A stretch of DNA of 64,000 nt, taken from positions 620,001 through 684,000 of the forward strand of contig CANLEM010000002.1 in assembly GCA_947489685.1 (NCBI GenBank), written 5' to 3'. The position numbers and the translations under genes were made by a program. The notes beneath the pieces were generated by a model. The model was not told where the DNA came from. It saw only the letters and a list, made by a program, of their open reading frames with translations, and made no database searches. Below, piece by piece: positions 25,699 to 35,803 of the stretch; position 1 is the stretch's first letter, and each line of letters opens with the position of its first letter. Source of the DNA: an uncultured Aquimarina sp. (GTDB taxonomy: Bacteria > Bacteroidota > Bacteroidia > Flavobacteriales > Flavobacteriaceae).

Positions 25699-28600
25699 AT
25701 GTTTACTCAACTTTTAAAGTTTGAATGGCAATACCATTCAAAACAACTATCGTTCTATTTATTCTCTATCTTATTTTTTCTATTGGGCTTTTTTATGTCT
25801 TCTAGAGGAAGATTAGGAGCAACAGAAATAGTAAAAACCAACTCTCCATATCAAATTAGTTTTTTTATAGGACTATTTAGCTTAGTATCTGTTTTTGCCA
25901 TTATGTTTTATTGTATAAATGCTATGATCAGAGATAGACAAAATCACATGGAGGGTATAATCCATAGTACATCGGTAAAAAAACATCATTTTTACTGGAG
26001 TCGTTTTCTAGGAACATTTGTAGTAAGCCTTCTAGTATACACCCTTATACTGGTTGGCTTTGCAGTTGGCACTTTTTTTTCTAACAATCCTGATAATATT
26101 GCTCCTTTAGTTTTACAGCATTACATGTATATATGGTGTATCATGGTACTGCCAAATTTATTTATTCTTACTGCACTTTTATTTTCTGTTGCGGCATACT
26201 CACGAAAAGCATTACTAGTATATGTTGGCGCCGTTTTTATTTATGCCTTATATTGGGGTTGTTCTATTTTTTTAAACTCCCCAATGTTAGCTCAAGCAGT
26301 TCCACCTTCACCTGAGAATATGGTTATTGCTTCTATTCTGGATCCATTTGGTCTTTCTGCTTTTTTTGAACAAACCATGTACTGGACTCCTTTTCAGAAA
26401 AACAATCAATTGGTATCTTTTTCAGGATATTTCCTTTGGAACAGGATAATTTGGATCTCGTTTTCAATAGCATTATTAGTCACTACCTATAAATTATATT
26501 CTTTTCGAAAAAGGATACAAAAAATCAAAAAAAAGGAAGATGTTGTAGAAGAAATCATACAGAAAAAAATATATACTCCAGTTTTAACCTCTGCACAAAC
26601 AACCAAAGCACAATTATTAGGATTTCTATCACTTACCAAACTAGAATTAAAAGTTATTCTTAAGGGATTACCATTTATAGCGATACTACTGATATGGGTT
26701 TTAATAGCTTTTACAGAAATTTATAGTCTAATTTATGAAGGAGGCGCATATCATGATAGTCTATATCCTGTTACTTATATTTTAATTGAGCAAATAAGTG
26801 CCCCATTACCTATCATGGGATTAATTTTAATCATTTTTTACAGTGGAGAGTTGGTATGGCGAGAACGTAGTTTAAGTTTTTATGGAATTTCTGATGTTAC
26901 CCCTATTACTAATGGCGTACTATTTTTCTCTAAATATGTAGCACTATTACTACTACCCATCCTTCTGATTGCGACTAGTATTTTAATCTCGATTGGCTTT
27001 CAAATTATAGGGGATTATTATCAATTTAAATGGACACAATACATTAATCTTTTTTATTTCCATGGTGTAGAAATAGTTTTTTATGGGATTCTTGCTATAT
27101 GTATTCAAAATTTGGCACCTAATAAATACTTCGGAATGTTCCTCTCTGGAATCTTGATTTTTGTTTTAGGTAGTTCTTTAAGTAATTTTATCGGAATTGA
27201 ACATTCATTGTTACAACTGGGTAAAACTTTACCGGTTGTATACATCGACATGAATAGTTATGGAAGTTACGTAAAGCCTTTTCATTGGTATGCATTATAT
27301 TGGATAGCTTTGGCTGGGATTTTAGTATTACTAGCTTTCAAATTATGGAAAAGAGGAGTCATTTCTAGTTTTAAATTTCGAATGCGGCAATTGTTTTATG
27401 GTTGGAAGGTTGTAGAAAGAAGTATCGCTTTTGGTTTTTTGATTCTTTTTATTGGTTCTGGAAGCTTCATTTTTTATAATGTCAATATTATCAACCAGTA
27501 TACTCCATCTAATAAACAATTTGACTTAGCAGAAGCCTATGAGCGAAAGTTTAAGCAGTATGACACCTTAGAAGAATTGTATCCAATTGATATAAAAACC
27601 GCAGTAGATATTTATCCTAATGATAAAAAATATACCGTAAAAGCTAATTACATTTTAAAAAATAAAAGTACTACTCAAGTTGATTTTGTTTTTGTTTCAC
27701 CCCGAGTACCACTACAAAAGATTTTTTTAGAAAATGCAATGCTAGTGGAGTATGACTCTATCTTCAAGACATATCTGTTTAAAATAAAAAATTCTTTACT
27801 GCCTGGTGCACAATTAAAATTTAAGTATGAATTTACCTTAAAAAATGATGGTTTTGAAAAGAGAGCTTCTATTGTAGAAAATGGAACTTATATTACACAT
27901 TCTTCTTTTACGCCTTCATTAGGGTATCGAAATAGTCAAGAAATTAAAAATCTCTCCGAGCGAAAAAAACGAGGTTTACCTAAATTGAAAGAAGAGACTA
28001 TTGAAGCTAACGACCTACATAGTATTCCGGACAATCTTATTGGAAAACTTCCTTTTGAATCTATTATATCTACACAATCCGATCAAATTGCTATTGCCCC
28101 TGGTAATTTGATTAGAAAATGGAAAGAAGATGGTAGAAACTACTATCATTATAAAACTAGAGGTAAAATATCCCCTATGTTAGGGTATTTCTCTGCAAGA
28201 TATAAAGTACAACAAGAAATGTATCAAGGAGTAGCCATAGAACAATATTTTCATCCAGATCATGATATGAATATTGAATCTACAATGAATGCTAGTAAAG
28301 AAACATTAGATTATTGTATTAAAAATTTTGGTGATTACCCTTTTGATCACCTTCGTATTGCAGAAATACCAGCCTATTGGCCATTTGGGGGTCAAGCTTT
28401 ACCTGGTACTATTAGTATGGTAGAGGATCGATTTTATTTATTAGACCAGCGTAATACAGATGTTTTTAATCTGGTCGCCAAACGTACTATTCACGAAGTA
28501 GCACACCAGTGGTGGGGACATATATTAACACCAAAAATGACCGCAGGAGCAGGTTTTTTTATTGAAGGATTAGCAAAGTACACAGAAATCGTTGTTATGG

Positions 28601-29271
28601 AAAAATACTATGGGAAAGGAGCATTATGGAACTTATCAGAATATTCTAACAATCGATATTTTACAGGTCGTTCGTATGCATCTGAAGTAGAACCTCCGAT
28701 ATATTTATCTGATGGAGAAAACCATCTTCTTTATGGTAAAGACTATACCACTATGTTAGCACTCAAAGAATTGATAGGAGCTGAAAAAATAGATGCTATT
28801 TTACAAAAAATAGTATCTAGGTATAGAAACAAAGAAGAATTTGAGCTTATTACCCTTGATTTTTTAAAAGAAGTATATCAGGTTGCTCCTAAAGAATACC
28901 ATACTTTAATTGATGATTGGTTTAAACGCATTATAACCTATGATTTAAAACTTGAGGATTCTTCTTATAAAGAGTTAGCGACTGGTCAATTTGAAATCAC
29001 CTTGGATGTTACTACCAAAAGATTTGAAACCAAAAAACGAGGTGAAGACTTACCTATATCTATCGATGAACCTATCCAAATAGGTTTGTTTAAAAAACAT
29101 CCAAAAAAAATTGAGGTAGATGATAAGATTCTATACTTGAAAGCACATCAATTTGATAAAGAACATTCCAAAATCAAAATAATTGTAGATCAATTACCAA
29201 AATATATTTCTATTGATCCATATGGAACACGACTGGATAAGAATAGAATTGATAATATAGTTCGGCTATAA
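25699..29271 (+). CDS. ABC-2 permease / M1-family aminopeptidase fusion
   Basis: A 1190-residue protein. The N-terminal ~600 residues form two ABC-2-type permease units with about twelve hydrophobic segments (e.g. 18-35, 48-70, 105-135, 315-345, 400-430, 510-550, 570-590). The rest is an M1 peptidase: a beta-rich N-domain, then the zinc site HEVAHQWWGH (~932) with the third-ligand Glu in FFIEGLAKY, 19 residues after the second His instead of the usual 18. GGQALPGT replaces the GAMEN motif. It follows its ABC ATPase gene by 30 bp. It is a paralogue of the truncated gene at the window start. Substrate unknown. Confidence 0.92.
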   Translation: MFTQLLKFEWQYHSKQLSFYLFSILFFLLGFFMSSRGRLGATEIVKTNSPYQISFFIGLFSLVSVFAIMFYCINAMIRDRQNHMEGIIHSTSVKKHHFYWSRFLGTFVVSLLVYTLILVGFAVGTFFSNNPDNIAPLVLQHYMYIWCIMVLPNLFILTALLFSVAAYSRKALLVYVGAVFIYALYWGCSIFLNSPMLAQAVPPSPENMVIASILDPFGLSAFFEQTMYWTPFQKNNQLVSFSGYFLWNRIIWISFSIALLVTTYKLYSFRKRIQKIKKKEDVVEEIIQKKIYTPVLTSAQTTKAQLLGFLSLTKLELKVILKGLPFIAILLIWVLIAFTEIYSLIYEGGAYHDSLYPVTYILIEQISAPLPIMGLILIIFYSGELVWRERSLSFYGISDVTPITNGVLFFSKYVALLLLPILLIATSILISIGFQIIGDYYQFKWTQYINLFYFHGVEIVFYGILAICIQNLAPNKYFGMFLSGILIFVLGSSLSNFIGIEHSLLQLGKTLPVVYIDMNSYGSYVKPFHWYALYWIALAGILVLLAFKLWKRGVISSFKFRMRQLFYGWKVVERSIAFGFLILFIGSGSFIFYNVNIINQYTPSNKQFDLAEAYERKFKQYDTLEELYPIDIKTAVDIYPNDKKYTVKANYILKNKSTTQVDFVFVSPRVPLQKIFLENAMLVEYDSIFKTYLFKIKNSLLPGAQLKFKYEFTLKNDGFEKRASIVENGTYITHSSFTPSLGYRNSQEIKNLSERKKRGLPKLKEETIEANDLHSIPDNLIGKLPFESIISTQSDQIAIAPGNLIRKWKEDGRNYYHYKTRGKISPMLGYFSARYKVQQEMYQGVAIEQYFHPDHDMNIESTMNASKETLDYCIKNFGDYPFDHLRIAEIPAYWPFGGQALPGTISMVEDRFYLLDQRNTDVFNLVAKRTIHEVAHQWWGHILTPKMTAGAGFFIEGLAKYTEIVVMEKYYGKGALWNLSEYSNNRYFTGRSYASEVEPPIYLSDGENHLLYGKDYTTMLALKELIGAEKIDAILQKIVSRYRNKEEFELITLDFLKEVYQVAPKEYHTLIDDWFKRIITYDLKLEDSSYKELATGQFEITLDVTTKRFETKKRGEDLPISIDEPIQIGLFKKHPKKIEVDDKILYLKAHQFDKEHSKIKIIVDQLPKYISIDPYGTRLDKNRIDNIVRL

Positions 29272-29302
29272 TTTTCTTAAACAAGCAATATAATCACATA
29301 TA

Positions 29303-29334
29303 ACTCCTAATTCTAGTCCATTAGGATTAGGAGT
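29303..29334. terminator. Shared terminator between permease/M1 and hydrolase genes
   Basis: Inverted repeat ACTCCTAAT / ATTAGGAGT (29303-29311, 29326-29334) between two convergent genes. The flanking T and A tracts are short, so strength is uncertain. Confidence 0.55.
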
Positions 29335-29346
29335 ATATATTTAATG

Positions 29347-30204
29347 TTACAGGCGTACCATCTCTTCAAACCGCGCTATATATTCTTCTTCATAATCAAA
29401 TATTGCTTTAATATGCTTTCCTTCAATTTCCCAAAATTGTGTATTGGATTTATCAGAAGCTTTATAAAGTTTTTCCCCTAACTCGTATGGAACCTGTTCG
29501 TCCATAACACTATGTAGAATCGTTATTGGTTTACTTATTTTTTTTATTTCCTCTTCGGCGGGAAAGTCATTATTCATTAATATCGGCATCATCCACTTGA
29601 AATTTTCTAGATTTATTGCTCTTGCATACTCCTTTCCTATGTCGGGAAACGAATTAAATGTACCTTCTACAATAACACCTTCTATCTTATCATTTCTTTC
29701 TGCGGCATTCATCATAGCAAAAGCACCTCCCAAAGATTGACCCCAAATAATTATTGGAGTTTCTTTTACATTTTCATCTTCTAGTATTTTATCAAAAACG
29801 TATAATGCATCTTGTTTAAGCGTCAATGAATTATCGGCTATGCCTGTTGATTTCCCAAATTCTCTTCGTTCATAACCAAATACCTGAAAACCTCTATCTG
29901 TTAATAGCTTATAATAGCTTTGAGACGACATTAAATGCATTCCTTTACCAGCATGATGAATAATAGTCCCTATTGCTTGATCCTTTGGTTTAAAAAGAAC
30001 TCCATGTAAAACAGTATTCTTATCAACATCAAAATAATATTCTTTATGAGGAATATTAGATTCAAAACTATCGTACTCCAACCCATTTACGTTATAAATT
30101 AGTGTATCTGTATATCTGGAAAACCTGATATAAAAAATACTTCCTAATAATACCAAAAACAGTGATAGAACGGCAACCTTTGTAAATTTTATAAACTTCT
30201 TCAT
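29347..30204 (-). CDS. Membrane-anchored alpha/beta hydrolase
   Basis: A 285-residue serine hydrolase with an N-terminal membrane anchor (~9-27). The nucleophile elbow is GQSLGG (~152-157); the acidic residue is probably in VMDEQVPYE (~234) and the catalytic His in EGKHIKAIF (~262). The oxyanion region is IIHHAGKGMHL. It resembles the BAAT/acyl-CoA-thioesterase-like or Abhd-type hydrolases annotated as lysophospholipase-like in Bacteroidota. The substrate is unknown. It stands alone, downstream of the membrane LytTR gene. Confidence 0.85.
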   Translation of the reverse strand: MKKFIKFTKVAVLSLFLVLLGSIFYIRFSRYTDTLIYNVNGLEYDSFESNIPHKEYYFDVDKNTVLHGVLFKPKDQAIGTIIHHAGKGMHLMSSQSYYKLLTDRGFQVFGYERREFGKSTGIADNSLTLKQDALYVFDKILEDENVKETPIIIWGQSLGGAFAMMNAAERNDKIEGVIVEGTFNSFPDIGKEYARAINLENFKWMMPILMNNDFPAEEEIKKISKPITILHSVMDEQVPYELGEKLYKASDKSNTQFWEIEGKHIKAIFDYEEEYIARFEEMVRL

Positions 30205-30333
30205 TTTTTATGTTTTTAATTTGTAAACATTTCAAATAAACAAGCATTGAAAATCAAAAAAAAAACATTGTTATGGATTCATATTTTTTGGGGTATAAAA
30301 ATACTTTCTGTGGCCAGATCTTATATTTTGTGG

Positions 30334-31149
30334 TCAATTCTTAAAGCATAATTTTACAGCATCAAAATAGGTCTTTGATACTGGTAACTTTTCTTCTATA
30401 TATTTTAAATGTATGCTACCCTTTTGTGCGTTTCCTTCAATAGAAATTATAAAAATAGGATTGATTAAATAGGAACGATGTACTTTTATTAAATGATTAA
30501 GTTGCTTATGCAAAGAAGAAAGGGTATTACGTATTACCTTTTTTTGTAATTCCTCTTCTTCTATATAATAAATATTTACATAGTTATCTTCTGATTTAAT
30601 GTATACAATATCCTCTGGTAAAACAGAAAAAGACTCCTTTTTTAAAGTACTATTTACTACAACTTTCTCTTTGTTATCTGATTTATGCATCTTTCTTTCT
30701 TCCTTTTTCTTACCATAATATAATCTCAAAAAAATCGATAACGCAGACAAGATGATACCAAAACCTAAGAAAATAAATCGAAACCACTTTATAAAGAAAC
30801 TGAAGATCATAAAGTTAGATCTTTTATTGATCATTAATTCTGTATAGAAGAAAGCGATAATAATTGCTATAGTAACATAAAGAAAAGAGAATATTAATTC
30901 TTCACTCCATTTCCATCTCTTAAAATTGATATAATATAATCTTGACAAAAGATAGACAACTAAGTACACTACTATCGAAATAATGCCATAACCAATAAAA
31001 TAAAGATGCTTGTAGGGATGATTAAAGTTATTAGCTCCAAATGGTTGTAAAAAAACAAGGATAAATACAACAACAAAACTTAGGATAGAAGCGATCAAAA
31101 AATGATTCCGAAACGATGTTGAATATGGAAAAGCTTTGTTTATAAACAT
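30334..31149 (-). CDS. Membrane-bound LytTR DNA-binding regulator
   Basis: A 271-residue protein with four membrane helices (~17-37, 49-67, 82-102, 112-138) and a C-terminal LytTR DNA-binding domain (~165-270: VYIKSEDNYVNIYY, LIKVHRSYLINPIFI). It is a one-component, membrane-tethered regulator with no receiver domain; how it senses and how a tethered protein reaches its operator are unknown. Its ATG is 4 bases from the edge of the atpC terminator hairpin, so it either has a leaderless promoter hidden there or is reached by read-through from atpD-atpC. Confidence 0.85.
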   Translation of the reverse strand: MFINKAFPYSTSFRNHFLIASILSFVVVFILVFLQPFGANNFNHPYKHLYFIGYGIISIVVYLVVYLLSRLYYINFKRWKWSEELIFSFLYVTIAIIIAFFYTELMINKRSNFMIFSFFIKWFRFIFLGFGIILSALSIFLRLYYGKKKEERKMHKSDNKEKVVVNSTLKKESFSVLPEDIVYIKSEDNYVNIYYIEEEELQKKVIRNTLSSLHKQLNHLIKVHRSYLINPIFIISIEGNAQKGSIHLKYIEEKLPVSKTYFDAVKLCFKN

Positions 31150-31153
31150 AAAA

Positions 31154-31181
31154 AATCCCTATTACATTAATAATAGGGATT
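31154..31181 (-). terminator. Terminator of atpD-atpC
   Basis: Perfect 11-bp stem AATCCCTATTA / TAATAGGGATT with a 6-nt loop. On the minus strand a T run follows. The end of the hairpin is 4 bases from the start codon of the next gene. Confidence 0.8.
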
Positions 31182-31211
31182 AAATATAATGATCTAGATT
31201 GTAAATACTAC

Positions 31212-31487
31212 TTAATCCGCAAGTACAATCACTTTATTATCTTTCATTTCGATAGTTCCCGAATTTATCGCAAGCAAAGTTACTCCACTCTCCTTAACAA
31301 ATTTTTCGGCAACTTCTTCTTCTAATGTCATTTCTCCGTACACTTTCACATTTCCTTTTCCTAATAAAGAAATAATTGGTGCGTGATTATCTAACATCTG
31401 AAACTCTCCATCTACACCCGGTACAGCAACCGATGTTACTTCACCACTAAATAATACTGCTTCTGGAGTTACTATTTCTAAATACAT
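31212..31487 (-). CDS. atpC: F1Fo ATP synthase epsilon subunit
   Basis: A 91-residue protein consisting only of the N-terminal beta-sandwich of the epsilon subunit (MYLEIVTPEAVLFSGEVTSVAVPGVDGEFQML). The C-terminal two-helix domain is absent, as is common in Bacteroidota. It lies in the ATP synthase stalk and contacts the c-ring. I place the start at 31487: the 23 extra upstream codons translate a repeat-containing spacer, not a conserved N-terminus. It is separated from atpD by 90 bp that hold a palindromic element. Confidence 0.93.
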   Translation of the reverse strand: MYLEIVTPEAVLFSGEVTSVAVPGVDGEFQMLDNHAPIISLLGKGNVKVYGEMTLEEEVAEKFVKESGVTLLAINSGTIEMKDNKVIVLAD

Positions 31488-31516
31488 ATCTTTTAAGTAT
31501 TGAGTAGTTAGTAGCA

Positions 31517-31560
31517 AGTATTGAGTATTAAGAAAGTAATATTTCTCATTACTCAATACT
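31517..31560 (-). repeat. Palindromic intergenic element between atpD and atpC
   Basis: Arms AGTATTGAGTA (31517-31527) and TACTCAATACT (31550-31560) are perfect complements; inside them AGAAA and TTTCT form a second stem. A further copy of the left arm, AAGTATTGAGTA, lies just before it (about 31495-31506). It looks like a dispersed BIME-like repeat inserted in an operon spacer. Whether other copies exist in the genome cannot be seen here. Confidence 0.6.
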
Positions 31561-31577
31561 AACTTCTCATTTCTATT

Positions 31578-33089
<1,512 letters not shown>

Positions 33090-33171
33090 CTAACTATTTA
33101 ATGTTTAGTATTTAACTATGTGAAAACGATCATTTAATATAGACTATCAAATACGACCTTTTTTCAGGCTG

Positions 33172-33179
33172 CAAATATA
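33172..33179 (-). promoter_or_regulatory. Likely -7 element of the atpD promoter
   Basis: TATATTTG on the minus strand, an exact match to TAnnTTTG, in the 189-bp gap before atpD. No TTG lies at the expected distance, so only the -7 half is supported. The leader would be about 80 nt. Confidence 0.5.
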
Positions 33180-33275
33180 GTCTTTTAAAATGAAAAAATA
33201 ATGTCTTTTATTTTGTTTTTTTGAGAGCAGTAAATATGCTCTTTTTTAACAAATTAGAACCCGCTTAAAGTCGTT

Positions 33276-34130
33276 TTAGGATTTCACTTTTCGTCCGTAT
33301 ACTATAATTACAAAAGCAGTAAGATACATTACCAGCGTATATATTGCCCCTGCAATACCAAAAGCAGTGTTTTGTAAAGTAACTACCGCAATAGTTATAG
33401 CCAATCCAGAGTTTTGAATTCCTGATTCTACAGCAATGCTTATTGCTTGAGGTTTTCTTAGTTTAAAACTTGAAGCTACTATATATCCCAAGGTCATACT
33501 AATCACACTTAATAATGCAGTAGGTAATCCCGCTTGTTCAAAATAAGGAATTATATTATGCTTTTCTTTAACAAATAGCCCTATTATAATTAACATCAAT
33601 AATAGTACGGATGCTATTTGAACTGGTTTTCCCATTCTAAGTGCAAAATTTATAGCTTTTGCACGAATAATCATTCCCAGAAAAACAGGCACAATCACTA
33701 TCATTAACAATTGACCTATCATCTGTAAAACATTAAGAGTAATTTCTCCTTCCGCTCCCGAAAATTTTGAAAGCGAAAACTGAACAATAAATGGAATAGT
33801 AACGATTGTGATAATACTCGAAATTGCAGTTAGTGTTACCGATAATGCCGTATCTCCTTTTGCCAAAAGGGCAATTACATTTGATGTGGCTCCTCCTGGA
33901 CATGCTGCCAATATCATAATCCCAATGGCTATTTCTGGTTTTAAATCCAGCATCGATACTATTACATATCCGATAATGGGCAAGAAGACCAATTGACTTA
34001 TTAAACCAATTATTACCGCTTTAGGGTTTTTTGCAACTCTTTTAAAATCATTTGTGGTAAGCGAAAGCCCCATACCAAACATGATGATCATTAAAGATAT
34101 CGCTACAATTAAAGTACCTGTACTATTCAT
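33276..34130 (-). CDS. Bile acid:sodium symporter family (BASS) transporter
   Basis: A 284-residue protein with nine to ten membrane helices. Family motifs are GMGLSLTTNDFKRV near the N-terminus, AACPGGATSNVIALLAKGD (~79-97, the crossover region that binds Na+), and ESGIQNSGLAITIA (~236-249, the second crossover). BASS proteins are Na+-coupled carriers of organic anions such as bile acids, pyruvate or pantoate. Third gene of a TetR-aldolase-transporter operon (32 bp after the aldolase), so it probably carries the substrate of that pathway. The exact solute is unknown. Confidence 0.88.
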   Translation of the reverse strand: MNSTGTLIVAISLMIIMFGMGLSLTTNDFKRVAKNPKAVIIGLISQLVFLPIIGYVIVSMLDLKPEIAIGIMILAACPGGATSNVIALLAKGDTALSVTLTAISSIITIVTIPFIVQFSLSKFSGAEGEITLNVLQMIGQLLMIVIVPVFLGMIIRAKAINFALRMGKPVQIASVLLLMLIIIGLFVKEKHNIIPYFEQAGLPTALLSVISMTLGYIVASSFKLRKPQAISIAVESGIQNSGLAITIAVVTLQNTAFGIAGAIYTLVMYLTAFVIIVYGRKVKS

Positions 34131-34162
34131 AGGGATTTGATATACCAGTCAATATTACAAAA

Positions 34163-34945
34163 TTAAAAGTTAAGCGTTACACTTATGTCTTGCCACATGG
34201 GCTGAAATTGAAAGTAACCTGCCAAAGGGAAACCAAGTTCTGCTCTGGTTTTCATCGCCGTTTGATGATCTATTTCAATTAATTTCTCTCCTGTTTGCAT
34301 TGCCAGTAATTGGGCCTGACAACTTCTTTCCATAGTGATAAACCACCATGCCGCCTCATCAATAGAATGACCAACAGTTATTAAACCATGATTTTGAAGT
34401 ATTGCAGCTTTATTATCAGAAAGAGCCGTTGCTATTCTTTTACCCTCTTCTAATTCGTTTACTATACCCGAATAATCATCAAATAATGCATGATCCTCGT
34501 AAAACGCACATGCATCTTGCGTAATGGGTGCTAATTTTTTACCTAAGGCCGAAAAAGATTTACCATACACAGAATGGGCATGTGCCGCCGCAACAACATC
34601 TGGTCGCGCTGCATGAATTTGGGAATGAATTGCAAAAGCAGCCCTATTAACTGGAAGTTTACCCTCTACAACTTCTCCATTATGATTAACCAATAACAAG
34701 TCATCGGGTGTGATCAAATTAAAAGAAAGTCCAAAAGGGTTCACCCAAAAATGATCTTGATCTTCTGGATCTCTAACGGTTATATGTCCCGCTACACCCT
34801 CAGAAAAACCAAATTTTCCGAATACTCTAAATGCTCCGGTAAGTTTCTTTTTCAAATACGCTCTTTCCTCCTTAGGATTGTCAAATTTTGGAGGCATAGG
34901 AATATTTGCAGGTAACATATCGAGTGGTGGATTTTGTACAGCCAT
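34163..34945 (-). CDS. Class II aldolase/adducin family protein
   Basis: A 260-residue protein with the class-II aldolase fold: GFSEGVAGHITVRDP at the substrate-binding start, zinc His in AAAHAHSVYG (~119-125) and a further His in LQNHGLITVG (~193). The catalytic Glu/Asp candidates lie in ACAFYEDHALF. Relatives include fuculose-phosphate aldolase, but many Bacteroidota and proteobacterial members of this type have no known substrate. It sits between the TetR gene (18 bp) and the BASS transporter (32 bp), suggesting a small inducible uptake and breakdown module. Confidence 0.88.
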   Translation of the reverse strand: MAVQNPPLDMLPANIPMPPKFDNPKEERAYLKKKLTGAFRVFGKFGFSEGVAGHITVRDPEDQDHFWVNPFGLSFNLITPDDLLLVNHNGEVVEGKLPVNRAAFAIHSQIHAARPDVVAAAHAHSVYGKSFSALGKKLAPITQDACAFYEDHALFDDYSGIVNELEEGKRIATALSDNKAAILQNHGLITVGHSIDEAAWWFITMERSCQAQLLAMQTGEKLIEIDHQTAMKTRAELGFPLAGYFQFQPMWQDISVTLNF

Positions 34946-34963
34946 AATTATATGTTTTTAAAA

Positions 34964-35596
34964 TTAATATTGTGTTTTTGTCGTAGTGTATTTTGTTATC
35001 TCAACGTATTCCTCATATCCTTTTTCTGTTAAATAAGGCAATAAGATGCCCCATAAATTTTGCATAGGAGAGTTTTCATTGACCGGATTATTCTTTTGAT
35101 CCATAATAGATATCCTTGCGCTCCAAAATGTGCTCGTCATCCATAATGTTTGAATAACAACAGTATAATCTATGCGAGAACTTTCAGGAATTAACCTACC
35201 AGAAGTTATAAAATGGTTCACCAAATTTCTAGCATCTTCTAACCTCTTGGATGTTGCCATGGTGTAACCTCTCATAACCCCAGGATATTCTGCCATTAAA
35301 TAAGATATCTCGAGAAAAAAAAACCTATACCGCTTCTGGATGATATAGAATTTTTTGAACATTTCTTCAAAATGAAACAATGTAACATAGGTATTACCAG
35401 GTTTAATCTCAATATCATTACCCAATATTTCTTCTTGTATAGCAGACAATAGGTATTCTTTTCTTTTAAAATGATATGTAAAATTACCTGGACTAATCCC
35501 CATAGCTTCTGTAATGTCTTTGATACTTACGTTAAAGAATCCCTTTTTGTTAAAAAGAGTAACCGAACGCTTTATAATCTCTGATTTAGTGTTCAA
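34964..35596 (-). CDS. TetR/AcrR-family transcriptional regulator
   Basis: A 210-residue repressor-type protein. The N-terminal HTH (~1-50) has the TetR pattern SEIIKRSVTLFNKKGFFNVSIKDITEAMGISPGNFTYHFKRKEYL. The C-terminal ~150 residues form an all-helical ligand and dimerisation domain with many aromatic residues (FKKFYIIQKRYRFFFLEISYL), suggesting a hydrophobic ligand. First gene of the TetR-aldolase-symporter operon. Two similar palindromes, 31 bp apart, lie directly upstream and are the likely autoregulatory operators. Confidence 0.93.
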   Translation of the reverse strand: MNTKSEIIKRSVTLFNKKGFFNVSIKDITEAMGISPGNFTYHFKRKEYLLSAIQEEILGNDIEIKPGNTYVTLFHFEEMFKKFYIIQKRYRFFFLEISYLMAEYPGVMRGYTMATSKRLEDARNLVNHFITSGRLIPESSRIDYTVVIQTLWMTSTFWSARISIMDQKNNPVNENSPMQNLWGILLPYLTEKGYEEYVEITKYTTTKTQY

Positions 35597-35609
35597 AATT
35601 GTATTATTT

Positions 35610-35625
35610 TAGTATAAATATACTA
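35610..35625. promoter_or_regulatory. Operator-like palindrome 1 (TetR)
   Basis: TAGTATA-AA-TATACTA, a perfect 7-bp inverted repeat, 14 bases upstream of the TetR start. Same half-site as palindrome 2. Confidence 0.6.
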
Positions 35626-35639
35626 TTTTATTATTTAAA

Positions 35640-35657
35640 TTAGTATAATCATACTAA
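35640..35657. promoter_or_regulatory. Operator-like palindrome 2 (TetR)
   Basis: TTAGTAT-AATC-ATACTAA, a perfect 7-bp inverted repeat. Its centre is 31 bp (about three helical turns) from that of palindrome 1, which puts both sites on the same DNA face between the TetR operon and the divergent desaturase gene. Confidence 0.6.
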
Positions 35658-35803
35658 TAAAGTTAAAAGCGGTACAAACCAAACGCAATCTTAACATTGG
35701 TTTTTCGTAATTATACACTTCAAAATTTGCAATAATCGTACAAAGGATAAATTGCAAAATTTTGACTATTTTGTATCCCCTAATTTTTTATGATTACATC
35801 ACT

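Noticed and set aside
31488..31556. Longer atpC start at 31556
   Set aside because: The 23 extra residues are encoded by the palindromic spacer element and are not epsilon-subunit sequence; MYLEIV at 31487 is the family N-terminus.
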